Assembly: GCA_023053685.1 (NCBI GenBank)
Contig: JALIGW010000003.1
Coordinates: 52,286,496-52,350,495 of the forward strand
DNA length: 64,000 bases
Direction: 5' to 3'
Source: Diadophis punctatus similis
Taxonomy: Eukaryota; Chordata; Lepidosauria; Squamata; Dipsadidae
Positions 34,185 through 46,099 of the stretch are shown here, piece after piece. The notes below the pieces were generated by a model, which saw only the letters and a list, made by a program, of their open reading frames with translations, ran no database searches and was not told the DNA's origin. How positions within the stretch are numbered: position 1 is the first letter of the stretch; every line of letters begins with the position of its first letter. Both the position numbers and the translations under genes were made by a program.

Positions 34185-34445
34185 AATGGCCTTGAAGGAC
34201 AGGAGGAAGAGCTGCTACTAAGGCAATGGTTAGATAAAAGAGAGGCTTCCATTTTCCACCATTCATTCAGAACTGAAGAAGCTTCTTGGATGAGAAGCAA
34301 AACATCTTCAAGCAAAAACCAAGAAAGTCCAGTTACCTTTTGAAAAAAAGCACCTTTGGGACAATAAAAGTAGTTTTGACTTATATGGCATTGGTTTTTT
34401 TAGTCTGGTTTACCTTCTTAGTTTGAAGTAAGATATGTAGAGGCA
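34185..34445 (+). repeat. Unclassified interspersed repeat X, copy 1 (interrupted)
   Basis: AATGGCCTTGAAGGACAGG...GGAAGAGC at 34185-34250 and GGCATTGGTTTTTTTAGTCTGG at about 34387 recur in the same order at 38370-38580. Between them this copy carries the nested-stem repeat instead of the sequence seen in copy 2. Confidence 0.6.
34257..34345 (+). repeat. Unclassified repeat with nested-stem motif, copy 2
   Basis: The core at 34274-34310 folds as outer stem TGAAGA/TCTTCA and inner stem GCTTCT/AGAAGC with loop TGGATG and a 3' bulge AAAACA. Both stems are perfect. It is followed by AAGAAAGTCCAGTTACC and AAAAAGCACCTTTGGGAC, as in copy 1 at 1985-2112. Confidence 0.6.
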
Positions 34446-34680
34446 ATCCTTTGGCCCCTAAGGAAATGCCTTGGGGAACAAAAGCTTGTTTGACTCATGA
34501 ATGAAGACAAATATATGTGTCCGAGGACAATGCTACAGGGTCCAATCTGAGTCAGTCACTGGGATCAAAGGTTTATTCTTCCAAACTTTTTGAGCTCGTG
34601 CTAGAAAGCATCATCAGGGAATTTCTCTCTCTCCAGAGTATGTGCACTGGGCTGTTCTACATGTATGGTGCCTGGTTGTG

Positions 34681-34825
34681 TACCCTGTTTCCCCCAAAAT
34701 AAGACATCCCCTGATAATAAGCCAATTGGGCTTTTGATTGCATGGCAATAAGGCCAAGCGCTTATTTCAGGGTTCAAAAAAAATATACCGGTAAGACAGG
34801 GTCCTATTTTCTGAGAAACATGGCA
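34681..34825. mobile_element. TA-flanked MITE, CCCTGTTTCCCCC end
   Basis: Begins TACCCTGTTTCCCCCAAAAT and ends near CTGAGAAACATGG, degenerate inverted ends. AATAAGACATCCCCTGA and AATAAG strings inside match a common vertebrate MITE. The right TA is not clear because of decay. Confidence 0.65.
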
Positions 34826-36040
34826 TATCTTTTAGTTGTTAATTAGGGTGCTGATGGCTGGCTGTTAAGTTGTTGGTTGTTGTTTCCTTGTGTTGCTGCT
34901 CCCTCAGCTCCTAAGTACCTGATAAGGTGGTGGCAAATCAGCACTCCTGACCGACTGACAGGAGACTTTATCTCAGGCTTTGTCTCCTTCAAGGTCACAG
35001 ACAGAAGTCCAGCCTTGGAGAATGGAATTTGGCACTGGATCCCTATTTCATCCTTCTGTTGTGTGCTGTGAATCAGGAGAAAGGCATTGTTGTCAAGGAT
35101 ATTGAGTTTGGATTCAGAACAAGCAACTTACTCTTCCTCAAGCAATCCTCTAGCTTGGTCAGGACGCTTTTATTCCAGCCTCATTAAAGAAAGAAGATGA
35201 GATGATGAACTTATTTGAAAGAACATACTGAGTTAATGGGATTTTCTGTTACATAAGAGCAAAAGATACGAAATGTCAAAATCCTGTTGTTCAGCAGTGA
35301 GCTGAGATCCATTTAGCTGACAGAGAACAATATCTTGGTTTCTGCTTGGAGATATAAGAAATTAAAGAAACAGGCAGGGATTTTGTAACTGTGCTTCTGG
35401 GTGGGGTTTTGGTTTTGTTTTGTTTTGGTTTTGTTTCACAACAGCAGTAAATGACAGTAGCCTCCATCTGGGAAAAAACCTATGCTCATCTAAATATATT
35501 TGTTAAAATATATGCAGCCTTTATTGTTTGATTTTCATAAAAAAGAAGAGCGAGCAATATTAACAAACGTTTTCAAGTTTATTGGATTTAATATCTCAGG
35601 CTTGCTTCAAAATACTTTTTTCATGAAATGAGAATATCTAAAAACTACACTACCGTACATTGTCATCTATATTTGATTCAAGTATGTGGATGACAGAGTT
35701 TTTAAAAGTATCCCTCGCTCATATTCTTGGTTAAGATAAATATATTGTGCTTTATAAGTGGTAGTGTCATTCCACCCACACATACACATCCCAATACTTA
35801 CATTTTCAGCAAGAACAGAGTAGATGAAATTGAAAATATCAGAGATAGAAGTAATAAAATGTTAACAAAGTTTTTGTTACATCTGCAAAGTAACTGGTTC
35901 AAACCCTGAACGGGCTATTAAGCTCATCATTTCTCAGAATAATCTCAAAGCTGTGATGGACATGAAATTAGGCCTAAACCGATATATTTCACCCTCGAGT
36001 TCCTCTGAAAAAATATAAGAGGAAATTAGATAGCCCGTTT
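34826..36040. other. Unassigned DNA
   Basis: No exon or mobile-element protein recognised. GGTTTTGTTTTG-type strings near 35410 are simple sequence. Confidence 0.5.
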
Positions 36041-36044
36041 TTCT

Positions 36045-36200
36045 GAACCTGATGTAGGCATCAGACTAGAAACTGGGAGGTGGTGAGTTCTAGTTGTATC
36101 TTTGGCACAAAGCCAGCTAGGCGACCTTTTATCAGTTATTCTTTCTCAGTACTGGGAAGTAGGCAATGACAAACCACTTCTGAAATCTTGTAAAGAAAAT
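36045..36200 (+). mobile_element. CORE-SINE/MIR-like fragment (family B)
   Basis: GTGAGTTCTAGTTGTATC...GGCACAAAGCCAGCTAGG...AAACCACTTCTGAAATC is shared with the copies at 43285, 44135 and 49085. The tRNA-derived head is weak and the L2-like tail is missing. Confidence 0.6.
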
Positions 36201-36317
36201 ACAGGGACGTATCCAGGCAGTTGCCAGGACTAGTGTGCAAACAACCATTTTACTCTTGAGTTACAGGATCTGGCCTATAAAAGAGGAATAAAGGAGGGGA
36301 TGTGTGTATCATAGGAT

Positions 36318-36538
36318 AGCAGTAGCAATAGCAGTAGCACTTATATACTTCTTCATAGTGCTATTACATCACTCTCTAAGTGGTTCACAGAGTCAGCATA
36401 TTGTCCCCCAACAATCTGGGTCCTCATTTTACGAACCTGAGATGGATGGAAGGCTGAATCAAGCCTGAGTCAGTCAGGAGGGGCAGACTTAGCCTGCAAT
36501 ACTGCATTCTAACCACTGCATCACCACAGCTCCTAGGA
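36318..36538 (-). mobile_element. SINE family A, minus strand
   Basis: The low-coordinate end is the tail (AGCAATAGCAGTAGCACTTATATAC). The head lies near 36530 (complement of GAGCTGTGGTGATGCAGTGG). It is near full length and moderately diverged. Confidence 0.85.
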
Positions 36539-36687
36539 TACATTAAAGCATTTTAAATATTTCACTAACATACGTTGAATTTTACAGTTGGAATTTTAGA
36601 GCAGGCCATGAAGTTCAACCCCTTACTCAGTGCAGAAATCTAAACCAAAGCATTCCAGAGTGATGGCTCTGTACCTTCCGCTTCAGA

Positions 36688-37241
36688 CAGGGGCGGGTTC
36701 CTAATTTTTTTACTACCACTCTGTGGGTGTGGCTTATTTTGTGGGTGTGGCTTGCCAGCCATGTGACTGGGTGGGCATGGCTTGCTGACCATGTGACCGG
36801 GTGGGCGTGGCTTCTTGGACTGCTGAAGGGAGGGGAACAGAGATAGGTCCTGCCGCCCATTCCCCCTCCCCTCAGCAGCTCGAGAAGCCTCAAACGTGCG
36901 AAAATGCCTAGGATCATCACCGCGCGTTCGTGGCTTCTTGGACTGCTGAAGGGAGGGGAATGGAGATAGCTCCTACTGCCCATTCTTTCAGCGTCTCACG
37001 CGTTCCCTCAGCCATCCTCCCATGCTTGGACTCACTGTGGGGTAGGAAGGCAGCGCATGTGCAGTGCCGGAAGCTTGGGTTCTGGGCATGTGCAGAAGAA
37101 AATGTTTAAAAAAATTAAATTTTTTTTTAAAAAAATGGCGGCACCCAGGCACCGGCAATTGATCGCACCGGTACTGTGACGTCACCAGCAGGCCGCTACC
37201 GGTGCTATAGAGTGGACCGCACGAGTAGGAACCCACCACTG
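36688..37241. mobile_element. Non-autonomous hAT-like element with internal duplication
   Basis: Starts CAGGGGCGGGTTCCTAA and ends GGAACCCACCACTG. GCTTCAGA (36680-36687) and ACTTCAGA (37242-37249) are an 8-bp duplication with one change. The GTGGGTGTGGCTT motifs repeat at the left, as in the 5355 element. CGTGGCTTCTTGGACTGCTG followed by AAGGGAGGGGAA occurs twice about 123 bp apart (36806 and 36929), an internal duplication. Confidence 0.9.
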
Positions 37242-37289
37242 ACTTCAGATCATTGAAAGAAAGTCCACCAATTTTCAGGGTGATTGATT

Positions 37290-37705
37290 CTTCTGTTGAA
37301 CTGCTCTTACTGTGAGGAACCTGTTTCTAACATTCAGTCTGATTCTGCTTTCCTGAAAATTAAATCCATTATTCCACATCCTGCAGTCTGGGACAAGGGA
37401 GGACTTTCTAATGTGACATCCTTTCAAGTATTTGAACAGTGCTATCATTCAGTTCTCTTTTCTCAAGGCGAAACATGAGCCACCTACAATATCTTTTCAT
37501 GAGGCAATTCTAATTTCTCTGAATCCTTCTTAAAGGATTGTGTTCAGAACTGTACGTAATACTCAAGGTAAGTCCTGATCAAAATAAAATAAAATGGAAC
37601 AATTGCTTCCCTGGAATTAGAAATTATATTTGTATTGATGCCGTCTAAAATTGCAATTGTCTTTTTTGCAGGCGCATCACACTGCTGACTCTTATTCAGG
37701 TATCA
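37290..37705 (-). mobile_element. Old CR1-like LINE fragment, minus strand
   Basis: The plus strand carries the reverse complement of a CR1 ORF2 C-terminal region. Recognisable strings are GAATCCTTCTTAAAGGATTG, TTCAGAACTGTACG, AATACTCAAGGTAAG and GCGCATCACACTGCTGACTC. Frames are thoroughly broken, so it is an ancient copy. Confidence 0.65.
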
Positions 37706-37964
37706 ATAACCACACGGGCTATAAATCAGGCAAGAACCAACTGCTGCCAACTTGGAAAGAACTGTTACATAAACTATTGTGGAAGAGGCAAAATCTCTCT
37801 TCCAAAAGTTCAGGCATGAAAGAGTTCAAAGGAAATCTAAAAAGATTCTGTTTTCAGATGGGATTTTAAACAAGGAAAGTTCTGCTCCATTTTGGCTGTT
37901 TCTTCTTTTCTCTTACTTTGCTTAGGAAGAGCAAAGCTACTCCTTTTAATTGGATTTTTTAAAT

Positions 37965-38032
37965 AGCAATAGCACTTAGCACTTAGACTTATATACCGCT
38001 TCATAGTGCTTTACAGCCCTCTCTAAGCGGTT
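37965..38032 (-). mobile_element. Truncated SINE family A tail
   Basis: Only the 3' part remains (AATAGCAATAGCACTTAGC, CTTATATACCGCTTCATAG, CCTCTCTAAGCGG on the plus strand), and it stops at an A run. Confidence 0.8.
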
Positions 38033-38354
38033 AAAAAAAACAGGTACACAAAACCCCCAATTCCCAGAAATATATACAGTATCAATCTAGAGAACAGTGG
38101 AAATAAACGAGTAGGGTGAAAATTTTGTTTGGGAAGTTTCTTTATATATTTCTCAGCTGATTCCCAAAGGCTGCAAGAGATTAACCAAGAATTCATTAAC
38201 TTGGAAAAATAGAAGGAAAGAGCATGGAGTTTAGATTCTGGAGCAGAGATCCTTTTTTTCTACACTGCAGTATGAAAATCACATTTTGTTTTAGGACTTA
38301 ATTCTTGTCTGCAAGAGTAATTTCTGGGGCTGAATAAATGGTTTTTGAAGAGGA

Positions 38355-38600
38355 CAGAGGGAATGGCCTTGAAGGACAGGGGGAAGAGCAATGGTCAGAT
38401 AAAAGAGGTCTGAGTTTGTGCCAAGAAAATAATGTGAGTCAATGTCTCAGACAAGCCCCTGCCTAGTTCACATGAAGATAAAGCAAGGAGCGGGAAAGTG
38501 CTTTCAGACTTGCAAAATTATAATAAAAGTATCACTGACCTGCATGACATTGGTTTCCCAGTCTGGCCTACTTTGAAGTGTGACATATTTACAGCTTGAG
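38355..38600 (+). repeat. Unclassified interspersed repeat X, copy 2
   Basis: AATGGCCTTGAAGGACAGGG, CAATGGTCAGATAAAAGAGG, CTTTCAGACTTGCAAAA and GACATTGGTTTCCCAGTCTGG occur in this order. The first two and last match 34185-34445, and the third matches 1045-1065. It could be a SINE or LTR fragment. No diagnostic end is visible. Confidence 0.5.
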
Positions 38601-38821
38601 CCTAGGTGAGAAGCTTGAAATTCCAATGTTTTTTCAAGTACTATTACCTTTGAGTGTGATTTTTGTTTCCTAAGTGAGTAACTGCACTCTAGTCTGTTAA
38701 ATTTCCCTATTCTAAAAATAATTTGGAATATTATTTCTGTCTTCTAAGGTTATTAGAATTTTCAAAAATAATATATAAGAGTTTGGCAATTCAGCCACAG
38801 AAGTTCCTTCAGTACTTAGGA

Positions 38822-39170
38822 CAGAGGTGGGTTCCTCCCTGTTTGGACTGGTTCGCCCGAACCGGTAGCAACCTGCTGGTGATGTCATGATGACGTCACG
38901 GAACCAGATCGGTCGGTGCCAGTCCATGGAGACCGCCATCTTTAAAAAAAATTTTTTTAAATTTATTTGTTTGAATTGGGGGGGGATTTTTTGGGGGGTT
39001 TTTTTCTTCTGCACATGCACAGAAGCCGAGTTTCCAGCACTGTGCATGAGTCACCATCTTGTTTTTTACTTTTTTATTTTTGGGGGGATTTTTTGCTACT
39101 GCGCATGCGCACGTCCATGAGGTGCGGGAGGAAGCAGACCGGCAGCGAGGTAAGTTGGAACCCACCCCTG
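38822..39170. mobile_element. Non-autonomous hAT-like element, reverse order of shared blocks
   Basis: Ends are CAGAGGTGGGTTCC and GGAACCCACCCCTG. ACTTAGGA (38814-38821) and ACTTACGA (39171-39178) flank it, one mismatch. ACCGCCATCTTTAAAAAAAA and CTGCACATGCACAGAAG are the same blocks as in the 36688 element but in reverse orientation, so it is inserted the other way round. The 349-bp interior also has a poly(G/T) run. Confidence 0.88.
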
Positions 39171-39299
39171 ACTTACGATATAATTAATCTGGTCCTAGAG
39201 ATTTAAATTCAAGGAAAGAGGGAGTCACTTATCAAATTTCGATCAAACTCAAGCATCAAACCTGACCCTTTATTCTGCCCTTAACAATTAATTGAAGGA

Positions 39300-40600
39300 A
39301 CATGCTCTTAAAAAAAAAAGACTGAAACGAAACATGATGTGTACAGTTCTGGATCTTCTTTGTTACCTGCTAATATTTTGCCTTTTTTGTTGACTGGCTG
39401 GTACCTTGTTTTTTTAAAAAAAATATTTTCTATATACCTCCTTCCCCTGTATTTATTCTTAGCGTATTTTGCTGGCTTCAGTTTATTCTGATATTTGGTT
39501 ATCCTGACACTATTTCTACAGTTCTAGGCTACCTGCTCATATTTTTTCATTGTGATCTGCCTTTCTTTCTTTTTCCTGTATTTCTTTTCAGATCTTCACT
39601 AAACTTCTTTGGGAAGCTACATTGGTTTCTTTGGCTGTCTTCTGTTTTTTTCCCTCCCTCTCTCACTGGAATTGCTTGCAATTGTGCTTTTAATACTCGT
39701 CCTCTCTAGAAACTCCCACCAATTTGTTCAAAGTAGTTTTTCCTGCTATGGTGTCCTACTTTTCAGACGTTATTAAAATGTGCTATTTTGAAGTACAATG
39801 TACATGCTTGAATACATTTAATTTTGATTTCCCTTAAAATCAGGAAGTCTAGCATTATATTATCATTTTCTTACAATGATCTTACTACGGTACTTACGTA
39901 TCTTAAACTAAGTCTTTTCCATTGATTAATACAAAGTCAAGGATAGCTAAATCCCCTTATGTCTTCTTCCACTCTCTAAAACAAAGACTTCAACACAAAA
40001 CTTTAAAAGAATCAGGAATTTCCTGGAAGTAATATGATTGGCAGAGTTTCTCCCCCAGTATATATTGGAGTAATTAAAATCTCTCATCACTTCAGCTTTG
40101 CCCTTCTTTGAAAGTTCTGCAGTTTGTTTTTGGAGAATTCCATCCATGTTGTCTCTTTGGTTGAGAAGACAGTGATAGGATCAACAACATAATTGCTTTT
40201 ATTTAATCCTCCATTTATTTTAACTTAGATGCTCTCTGCACCAATTCCAAGTTTATTCAATTACTTTTCTAAGCAGAATGAGCATTTTCCACACGACAAT
40301 GAAACTATCCCTTATAAACTACTCTTTCTTTTGAACAAATGACTTCCTTCAACCAAGGATTGACCAAACATATTTTACCAGTTGTTGTGGTATGCAACCC
40401 ATCTTGTGGCAGCAGTTCATCATCTTAATACATACTGCAGATCATGAACCCAGAAACCAAATCTCTTCCTCAACGTTATTTATGTAGTGAGTCTTGTTAT
40501 ATTGTTGTTCCTCATTTCAATGGTCTTTCAGGGATGGGAAGTTTGGATGAAAATAGAACCCAAATCCCAAGGTTTTGACATCCTGTGATTTTTAAAATAT
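39300..40600 (-). mobile_element. Old CR1 LINE piece (endonuclease region), minus strand
   Basis: On the minus strand, 40147-39947 reads KKGKAEVMRDFNYSNIYWGR...SRKFLILL. This matches the MGDFNYPDICW motif region of CR1 ORF2 endonuclease and the following segment. The surrounding sequence drifts and its edges are estimates. It has no intact frame. Confidence 0.65.
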
Positions 40601-43284
40601 GTAGTGAGACAGCTATAGTGGTTTCATATATCTCAGAGGGAATGGATAATTGTCAGTGGACTTTGATAACTCTGGGAAGTTCTTCTGCCATGCCCTTGAG
40701 CTCTGCTCTTGGCAGAACGTACAATTCAGAAGCAATTGAGTACAGTCAGTGTATGTTTAAGTCATCATAGTAGTGAGTCATCCATTACTATTATTTTTCT
40801 TTTTGACTTCTCTTTTTCTGCCCATTAGGGAGCCACTATTCTGTCTCCTGTTCTACAAAATCTCTGTATCTGAACACTCAGAGCATGTTTCATCTTAAAG
40901 GACTTAAAAACTGTTTGAGTTCTACTAGCAGATAATTCTTTTCTGGGGGTTTTTTGGGTTGCTTCTGGCTATTATTATTATTGATCCATTGGATTTGCTT
41001 GTCTATCTGCCTTACAAAAGGTTGCTCTACAGCCTCCTTTCTTTGAAATAATAAATCCTCCTGGTGAACTAAAGTATGACTTTCTCTTTCTTAGCTGTTT
41101 TGAACCTTGGGAATGGGTCTTGATATTTACAAAGCAAATTTCAATAGTTAGATCACATCCAGACTTAACAACTGCAATTGTAGTGAAAGATATCTGAAAG
41201 TAGCAGGAAGGTATAGAATTATATAATGTTGCTAGATTCTGTGCAGCAGTGCTTAAAATCCATCAGATGATGATCTGTGCCACAAACTAGACCTAAATGA
41301 GCATCTAATTCATCATAGTAGAGTGCTTTGTAATTTGGAAGATATACTAACCTTTATGCCACCCTGCATCCATATAATGCTCCTACCTTCCTTTTAGATT
41401 CTTTTCAGACTCTTGTTTTTATATTTTATTATAAAATAATATATATTTTAGCTTTTAAAAAATATTTTAGATTCTGATGTACCTTTTGTTTTTTAATTAA
41501 CTGTATCCCACCCTCCTTATGCTGATCCATGACCATAATACAGATTTGATTAATTGTAGAAAGGGCTGATATTTGATTTATTCCAGTAGCTTCCCAAAAT
41601 CTATTCTAGAACATTTCGGAATTCCTCAGTGTTATAGAGGCAATATGGAGAACTGTAAGGGGAAATCAGTGAAAAAAATCTCCCTTCCAGAACACCCTAT
41701 TCTGGAGTGTAGATTGTTCCTGAAAATGTAATTATTTCTTCCACTGATGAAGCAGTCAGTCTGGATCCAGCCCACTGTCTCCAGATCAGTTGATAAATAG
41801 CCTGCTTTATTACTAGAAATGTTTGCACTTTGATATGGCCCAAGGGCTAATCAATAAAGACTCATGTCATGTACTAGAAATATGTGCATTATTATTCTGC
41901 CTAGAGTGTAAAGAGGGTTGCCAGTAAGGCACAAAAAACCACCAGCCTAACATAAAATAAAATAAAAAATGTAATTCTTCCTCAAAATGGCAACTGTGAG
42001 ACTTCAACTGTGTAAATAGAGACTCCAATGGACATTTTCAGATATAATTACACAGAATTAATGAAGCATTCCCGAGCGGCTGTCAATATTAGAATTCAGG
42101 TGTGTGTGAAATGCAATGCTCAGTCATGTTTTAAGTCTGGACTTAGTTTAATTAAATGGATTTTGCAAACATGCTGGAAGAAGAACAAAATATGCTTTTG
42201 ACTCTGAAGGAGTCATTTATCATTTTTTTGAGCAATGGTACTCAGAACTCGATACAAAAATAAAATCTGCAACTAGGAAGCTAAAAAGACACAATGAACT
42301 TGTAAAATAAATAGATGTGTACATCTATTGTATTTTATTACTTTATTGTTTATGGACAGGAGTTTCAAAAACACATTCTGGAAAAAGTGTTAAGGAATGA
42401 GGACTGAAAACCATTTGGATCACAGTCTGAGGGTAATAAGAAAAATGTAAGATGGGTTGGCTGACAAAGGAAATAATAGATCCCTCTTCCTGCAATGAGC
42501 ATCACTGATTAAGAATTCTAAAACTTTATGAGATATAATAAAGTTAGAAATTTAAAAGAAAGTCAGGAAGAAAAAAAGGAGAGAACAAATAAACAATGGT
42601 TTTCTGAAAAGTCTAATCCCCATCAGTTGCTCTCTACACACAAACCAGAACAAATTCACATACTGTAGCCCTGATCTCAATCCAGTAAATTGAATAGAAG
42701 TTATCGTGTATTATATAGTGTGGTATAGCTTCGTCAATTCTAATATTTTGTCCCAATTTATTAGATTTCAGGCCAATTGCTGCTTGCCCTGCCCTTACCT
42801 TATTTTCAGTCAGCCTCTGAGGAGAAAAACACACCCCAAAAGAGAAAGACAAGATGGAGTCCCCTCCTCTTATAAATACCCACCTAAGAAAAGAAACCCA
42901 CCCTTCTGATTAGCTCCTTTGTTTTTTATGTTTCCTTTCTTCCTCCACCTATTACCTGCATAGAGAGATCAGATGATTTTCCTTTAACCCTTTATCCTCT
43001 TGAAGTGGATTTTTCCACATTCATTACAAGGCAGGGCTATCTAAATGAAAAAGAAGGTATTAATCCTTTTCGGTGTTTAGTGTATTAGTATCTGGAAGGC
43101 AACCAGTCTTCTCAGGTTGAGAGAAAAGATTTGCAGGAAGACTATAACCAATGCTTAGATGAATATTGTTGAAATACTGATTTACACTCCTGTTATCCTC
43201 CATATGCTGTGTTCAATTCAAAAAACAGGCTTTGATCAGAAGCTTTTTAGCTCTTTGGAGGGACTATGTGAAGAGCCATTTAAT
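40601..43284. other. Unassigned DNA with a candidate conserved block
   Basis: No exon or mobile element recognised. The part at about 41995-42230 (CACAGAATTAATGAAGC, GGCTGTCAATATTAG, GTTTAATTAAATGGATTTTGC) is AT-rich and non-repetitive, and is a possible conserved non-coding element. Confidence 0.4.
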
Positions 43285-43450
43285 GTACTGTAGTGGTTAA
43301 GGCACCAGGCTAGAAACAAGGAGTTCTAGTCCCACCTTAGGCACAAAGCCAGCTAGTGCCTAAGGGTCAGTCACTTTCTCTCAGCCCTAGAAGCAGGCAA
43401 TGGCAAACTGCTTCTGACATCTTGCTAAGAAAACTGCAAGTAGTTGCAGT
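43285..43450 (+). mobile_element. CORE-SINE/MIR-like copy (family B)
   Basis: GTGGTTAAGGCACCAGGCTAG is a tRNA-like head. GAGTTCTAGTCCCACC (B-box side), GGCACAAAGCCAGC and GCAATGGCAAACTGC follow. The L2-type tail is missing. Confidence 0.75.
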
Positions 43451-43684
43451 TGACTTTGACTTGAAGGATGGGGGAGAGGAGGCAATTACTGAAAATACTT
43501 TATTTTGTAGAAGCCATACTGATTTCTTCCAGCTTAGTCATATCTGTATTATTTGGTGTAAATTGTTTCCCAAATTATTTGCATTTATATTATTTTACCT
43601 CATTTTCCCCTTCAAACACCTAATAGCTAACATTTGGTTATGGAAAATTATAATAGTATCCAAAGGAAGCCAACCACCAAAAGC

Positions 43685-43840
43685 TAGTAATAAAACTCAA
43701 ATCTCACCGGTTCAGGGTTGACTCAGCCTTCCATCCTTCCGAGGTGGGTAAAATGAGGACCCAGATTGTTGGGAGCAATATGCCGACTCTGTAAACTGCT
43801 TAGATAAGTCTAAGTGCTATTGCTATTGCTATAAACAGAA
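43685..43840 (+). mobile_element. SINE family A, head-truncated
   Basis: Starts inside the tRNA-like part (CAAATCTCACCGG) and includes GACTCAGCCTTCCATCC. The tail is shortened, running straight from CTGCTTAGA to TAAGTCTAAGTGCTATTGC, which is a deletion of about 40 bp. Confidence 0.85.
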
Positions 43841-44134
43841 CCTAGATTATTTCATTATTGTATTACATTATGCTTTTTGATGCCTTATAGCCTGTTAGCA
43901 CATTTTTTTTTAAAAAAAGGACAATTGTTCCTTTTGGGAGATCACTGATATTGCACATTTAGGAGAAGATAGTCTATAAAACATGGATTTCACTAGTGAA
44001 GCATTTTCAATGTGTTGAGAGCTTGAGGGTTTCCTCCTTTTAGGATCTGCTAAAAGGAAAACAGACTGCAAATTGCCACCACTCTTTTTTCTATTACAGT
44101 TTTTTACATTTTGCTTTTGAGTTTCCCACTCATG

Positions 44135-44395
44135 TACTCATGAATATCTTAAGGGTATCTGGTGTCCAGTGCTTCAAGTCAATTTTTGTCTCCCAGTGAT
44201 TGCCTGGATAAGTCCCTGCAGTTTTCTCTGCAGGATTGTTGAAATCGTTTGCCACTGCCTGCTTCCTAGGCTAGGGCAATGGACTGGCCCAAGATGACCC
44301 AGTGCCTTCAAGCCTACTGTGGGACTAGAGCTCAATTTCCCAGTTTCTAGCCCAGTGCCTTAGCTACTGCACCAAACTGGCTACACTCTCCAGGA
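44135..44395 (-). mobile_element. CORE-SINE/MIR-like copy (family B), minus strand
   Basis: Complement of the head and middle: TTGCCACTGCCTGCTTCC, GACTAGAGCTCAATTTCC, CAGTGCCTTAGCTACTGC on the plus strand. It is diverged. Confidence 0.65.
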
Positions 44396-44599
44396 CTGTA
44401 AACAAATTCTGATCTTCCCAACCCAATCCCAATATGATTTTTATTGCATTAGTCTCACAATAACCTTACAGAAGAGGGCATGTCCAGGATGACCAGCCCA
44501 TGAGTTCCTAACTGAGGAGGCTCTCAAGCCTTTCAATCCACTGGTGAATGGAATATACTACACCCCTACAAATCTAGGAAAATTTTGACAGAAGAAACA

Positions 44600-45840
44600 A
44601 GCAACATCTTTTTGAAGGATTGTGGGTTAAACTAATTGCCCTATAATTAATTACTTTATTATTGTGATAAGGAAGACTTTTAAGTAAAGTGACTTTTGTT
44701 GTGCGGAAACTGGCTGGGCTATTTAAATGGAATTGATTAATAACCCTGAAATGTAAAGAGCTATGATTATTGAACTCTTCGATGAACAAAACTGGAACTG
44801 AAAATATTATTTGTGGTCCTGACTAAAAGTGGATTTATTAAACTAAGACAAGATGCCTTTTCAGGGAGAAATGAGTGAGATTTCAAGAGAAATGGCGTGG
44901 ATGTTTCAAAGGATTAGGGATACCATGACAAAGAACCAAAGAGAGATAAAAAACTTAATCCAAGGCATAAGTGACAAAGTAGAAAATATGATACAACTAG
45001 CAATGCATGAAGATCAAAGAGTTCAGGAAAGAGAGGCGGCGGTGGAAAGAATGGAGGAAAAGATAGGACAATTCACCAAATACAACAAGAGGATGAGAAA
45101 AACTTTTTGAGAGATATAAAAATGGAATCAGAATTGAATAATCTGGAAGATGTTTTTGAAAGGGAGATAGGAGTATGGGTGGATACGCTGGAGATTTGGC
45201 AGCTTAGGAGGATAGAGATGGGAGAAATATTTAGATGGAATAATGAAGATACAGATGTTGACAGAGACAAAGATCCAAGAGAGGAGTAGGGTAGGAAAGC
45301 CAAAAAAACAAATAAGAATTGAAGTATTAAAACAGAGAAGGGATGATGGATAGAATAAGACCTATTTTTTCTTCTTTCTTCTTTTTTCTAATATAATGAT
45401 GGCTTGATTAAAAACTAGAAATAGAGGTAGAAATAAGAATATACACCTTTATATAAAGGACTATGTATTAACATAAATGTGCTTTAACATTAGGATTGGT
45501 AAGAATGACCTGACTAGAAGCCAGAATAGAGGTAGAAATAAGAATTAGGGGGAATATTAGTAGTTATAATTTCTATATAAATTGAAAATAAGTAATAATT
45601 AGATGGAAAGATGAGGTTGAAAGATATTACTATGTATGTTCAAGAAGATAATTGACATTAGAATGAAACATTGAAATATTGAATAACTACTTTAAAATAA
45701 TCAAGTACATTAATATTAGGATTATATAAATTTGATTAATGTAACAATTGACTGTTATTTGTATTAACATGAATCATACCCAGAGGCCACACTGTTCATG
45801 TATTGATGTTGATATATGTTTAAAAATAAAAACCCAATAA
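44600..45840 (+). mobile_element. L1-like element with ORF1 only
   Basis: An untranslated lead of about 250 bp is followed by an ORF1-like coiled-coil frame, then about 550 bp of AT-rich 3' sequence ending TAAAAATAAAAACCCAATAAA at about 45840. No endonuclease or reverse transcriptase lies between ORF1 and the tail. This architecture resembles HAL1 (half-L1) elements of mammals. A simple internal deletion is equally possible. Confidence 0.5.
44853..45288 (+). pseudogene. L1-like ORF1 remnant (coiled coil)
   Basis: The first frame (44853-45110) reads MPFQGEMSEISREMAWMFQR, then a heptad-rich, highly charged helix (EIKNLIQGISDKVENM, REAAVERMEEKIG). A frameshift near 45105 leads into a second frame (45107-45289) with more acidic helix (NNLEDVFEREIG). 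The RRM and C-terminal domains of a full L1 ORF1 are absent or unreadable. The start ATG was chosen because the preceding lead is non-coding. The family assignment is tentative. Confidence 0.5.
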
Positions 45841-45898
45841 ACCTTGGGCGGGGTGGGGGGTGAGGGTGAAGCCTTTCAACCCCGAATAATTTTTAAAC

Positions 45899-46035
45899 CA
45901 ATGTTTACTAACTTGGCAACTTTAACATGTTCAATTCTCAGTATTCCCCAGCTGGAATTCTGAGGTTTATTTTTATTTACTTTATGTTTATTTACCATAT
46001 GGCATCTACAAAGTTACCAAGTTTGCAAAACACTG
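45899..46035. mobile_element. Decayed palindromic hAT MITE
   Basis: CAATGTTTACTAACTTGGC at the left and GTTACCAAGTTTGC...AACACTG at the right are degenerate inverted ends of the CAGTGTTTCTCAACCTTGG type. CCCCAGCTGGAATTCTGAG lies in the interior. No target duplication is recognisable. Confidence 0.6.
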
Positions 46036-46099
46036 ATCTATAGTCCGGAAGCCACGACCTTCACGCTGGCTCTGATGTTGCTGGTAAACTAGCTTGCTC

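Noticed and set aside
37651..37869. 72-residue plus-strand open frame after the CR1 fragment
   Set aside because: It overlaps the reversed CR1 sequence at its start and shows no similarity or splice context.
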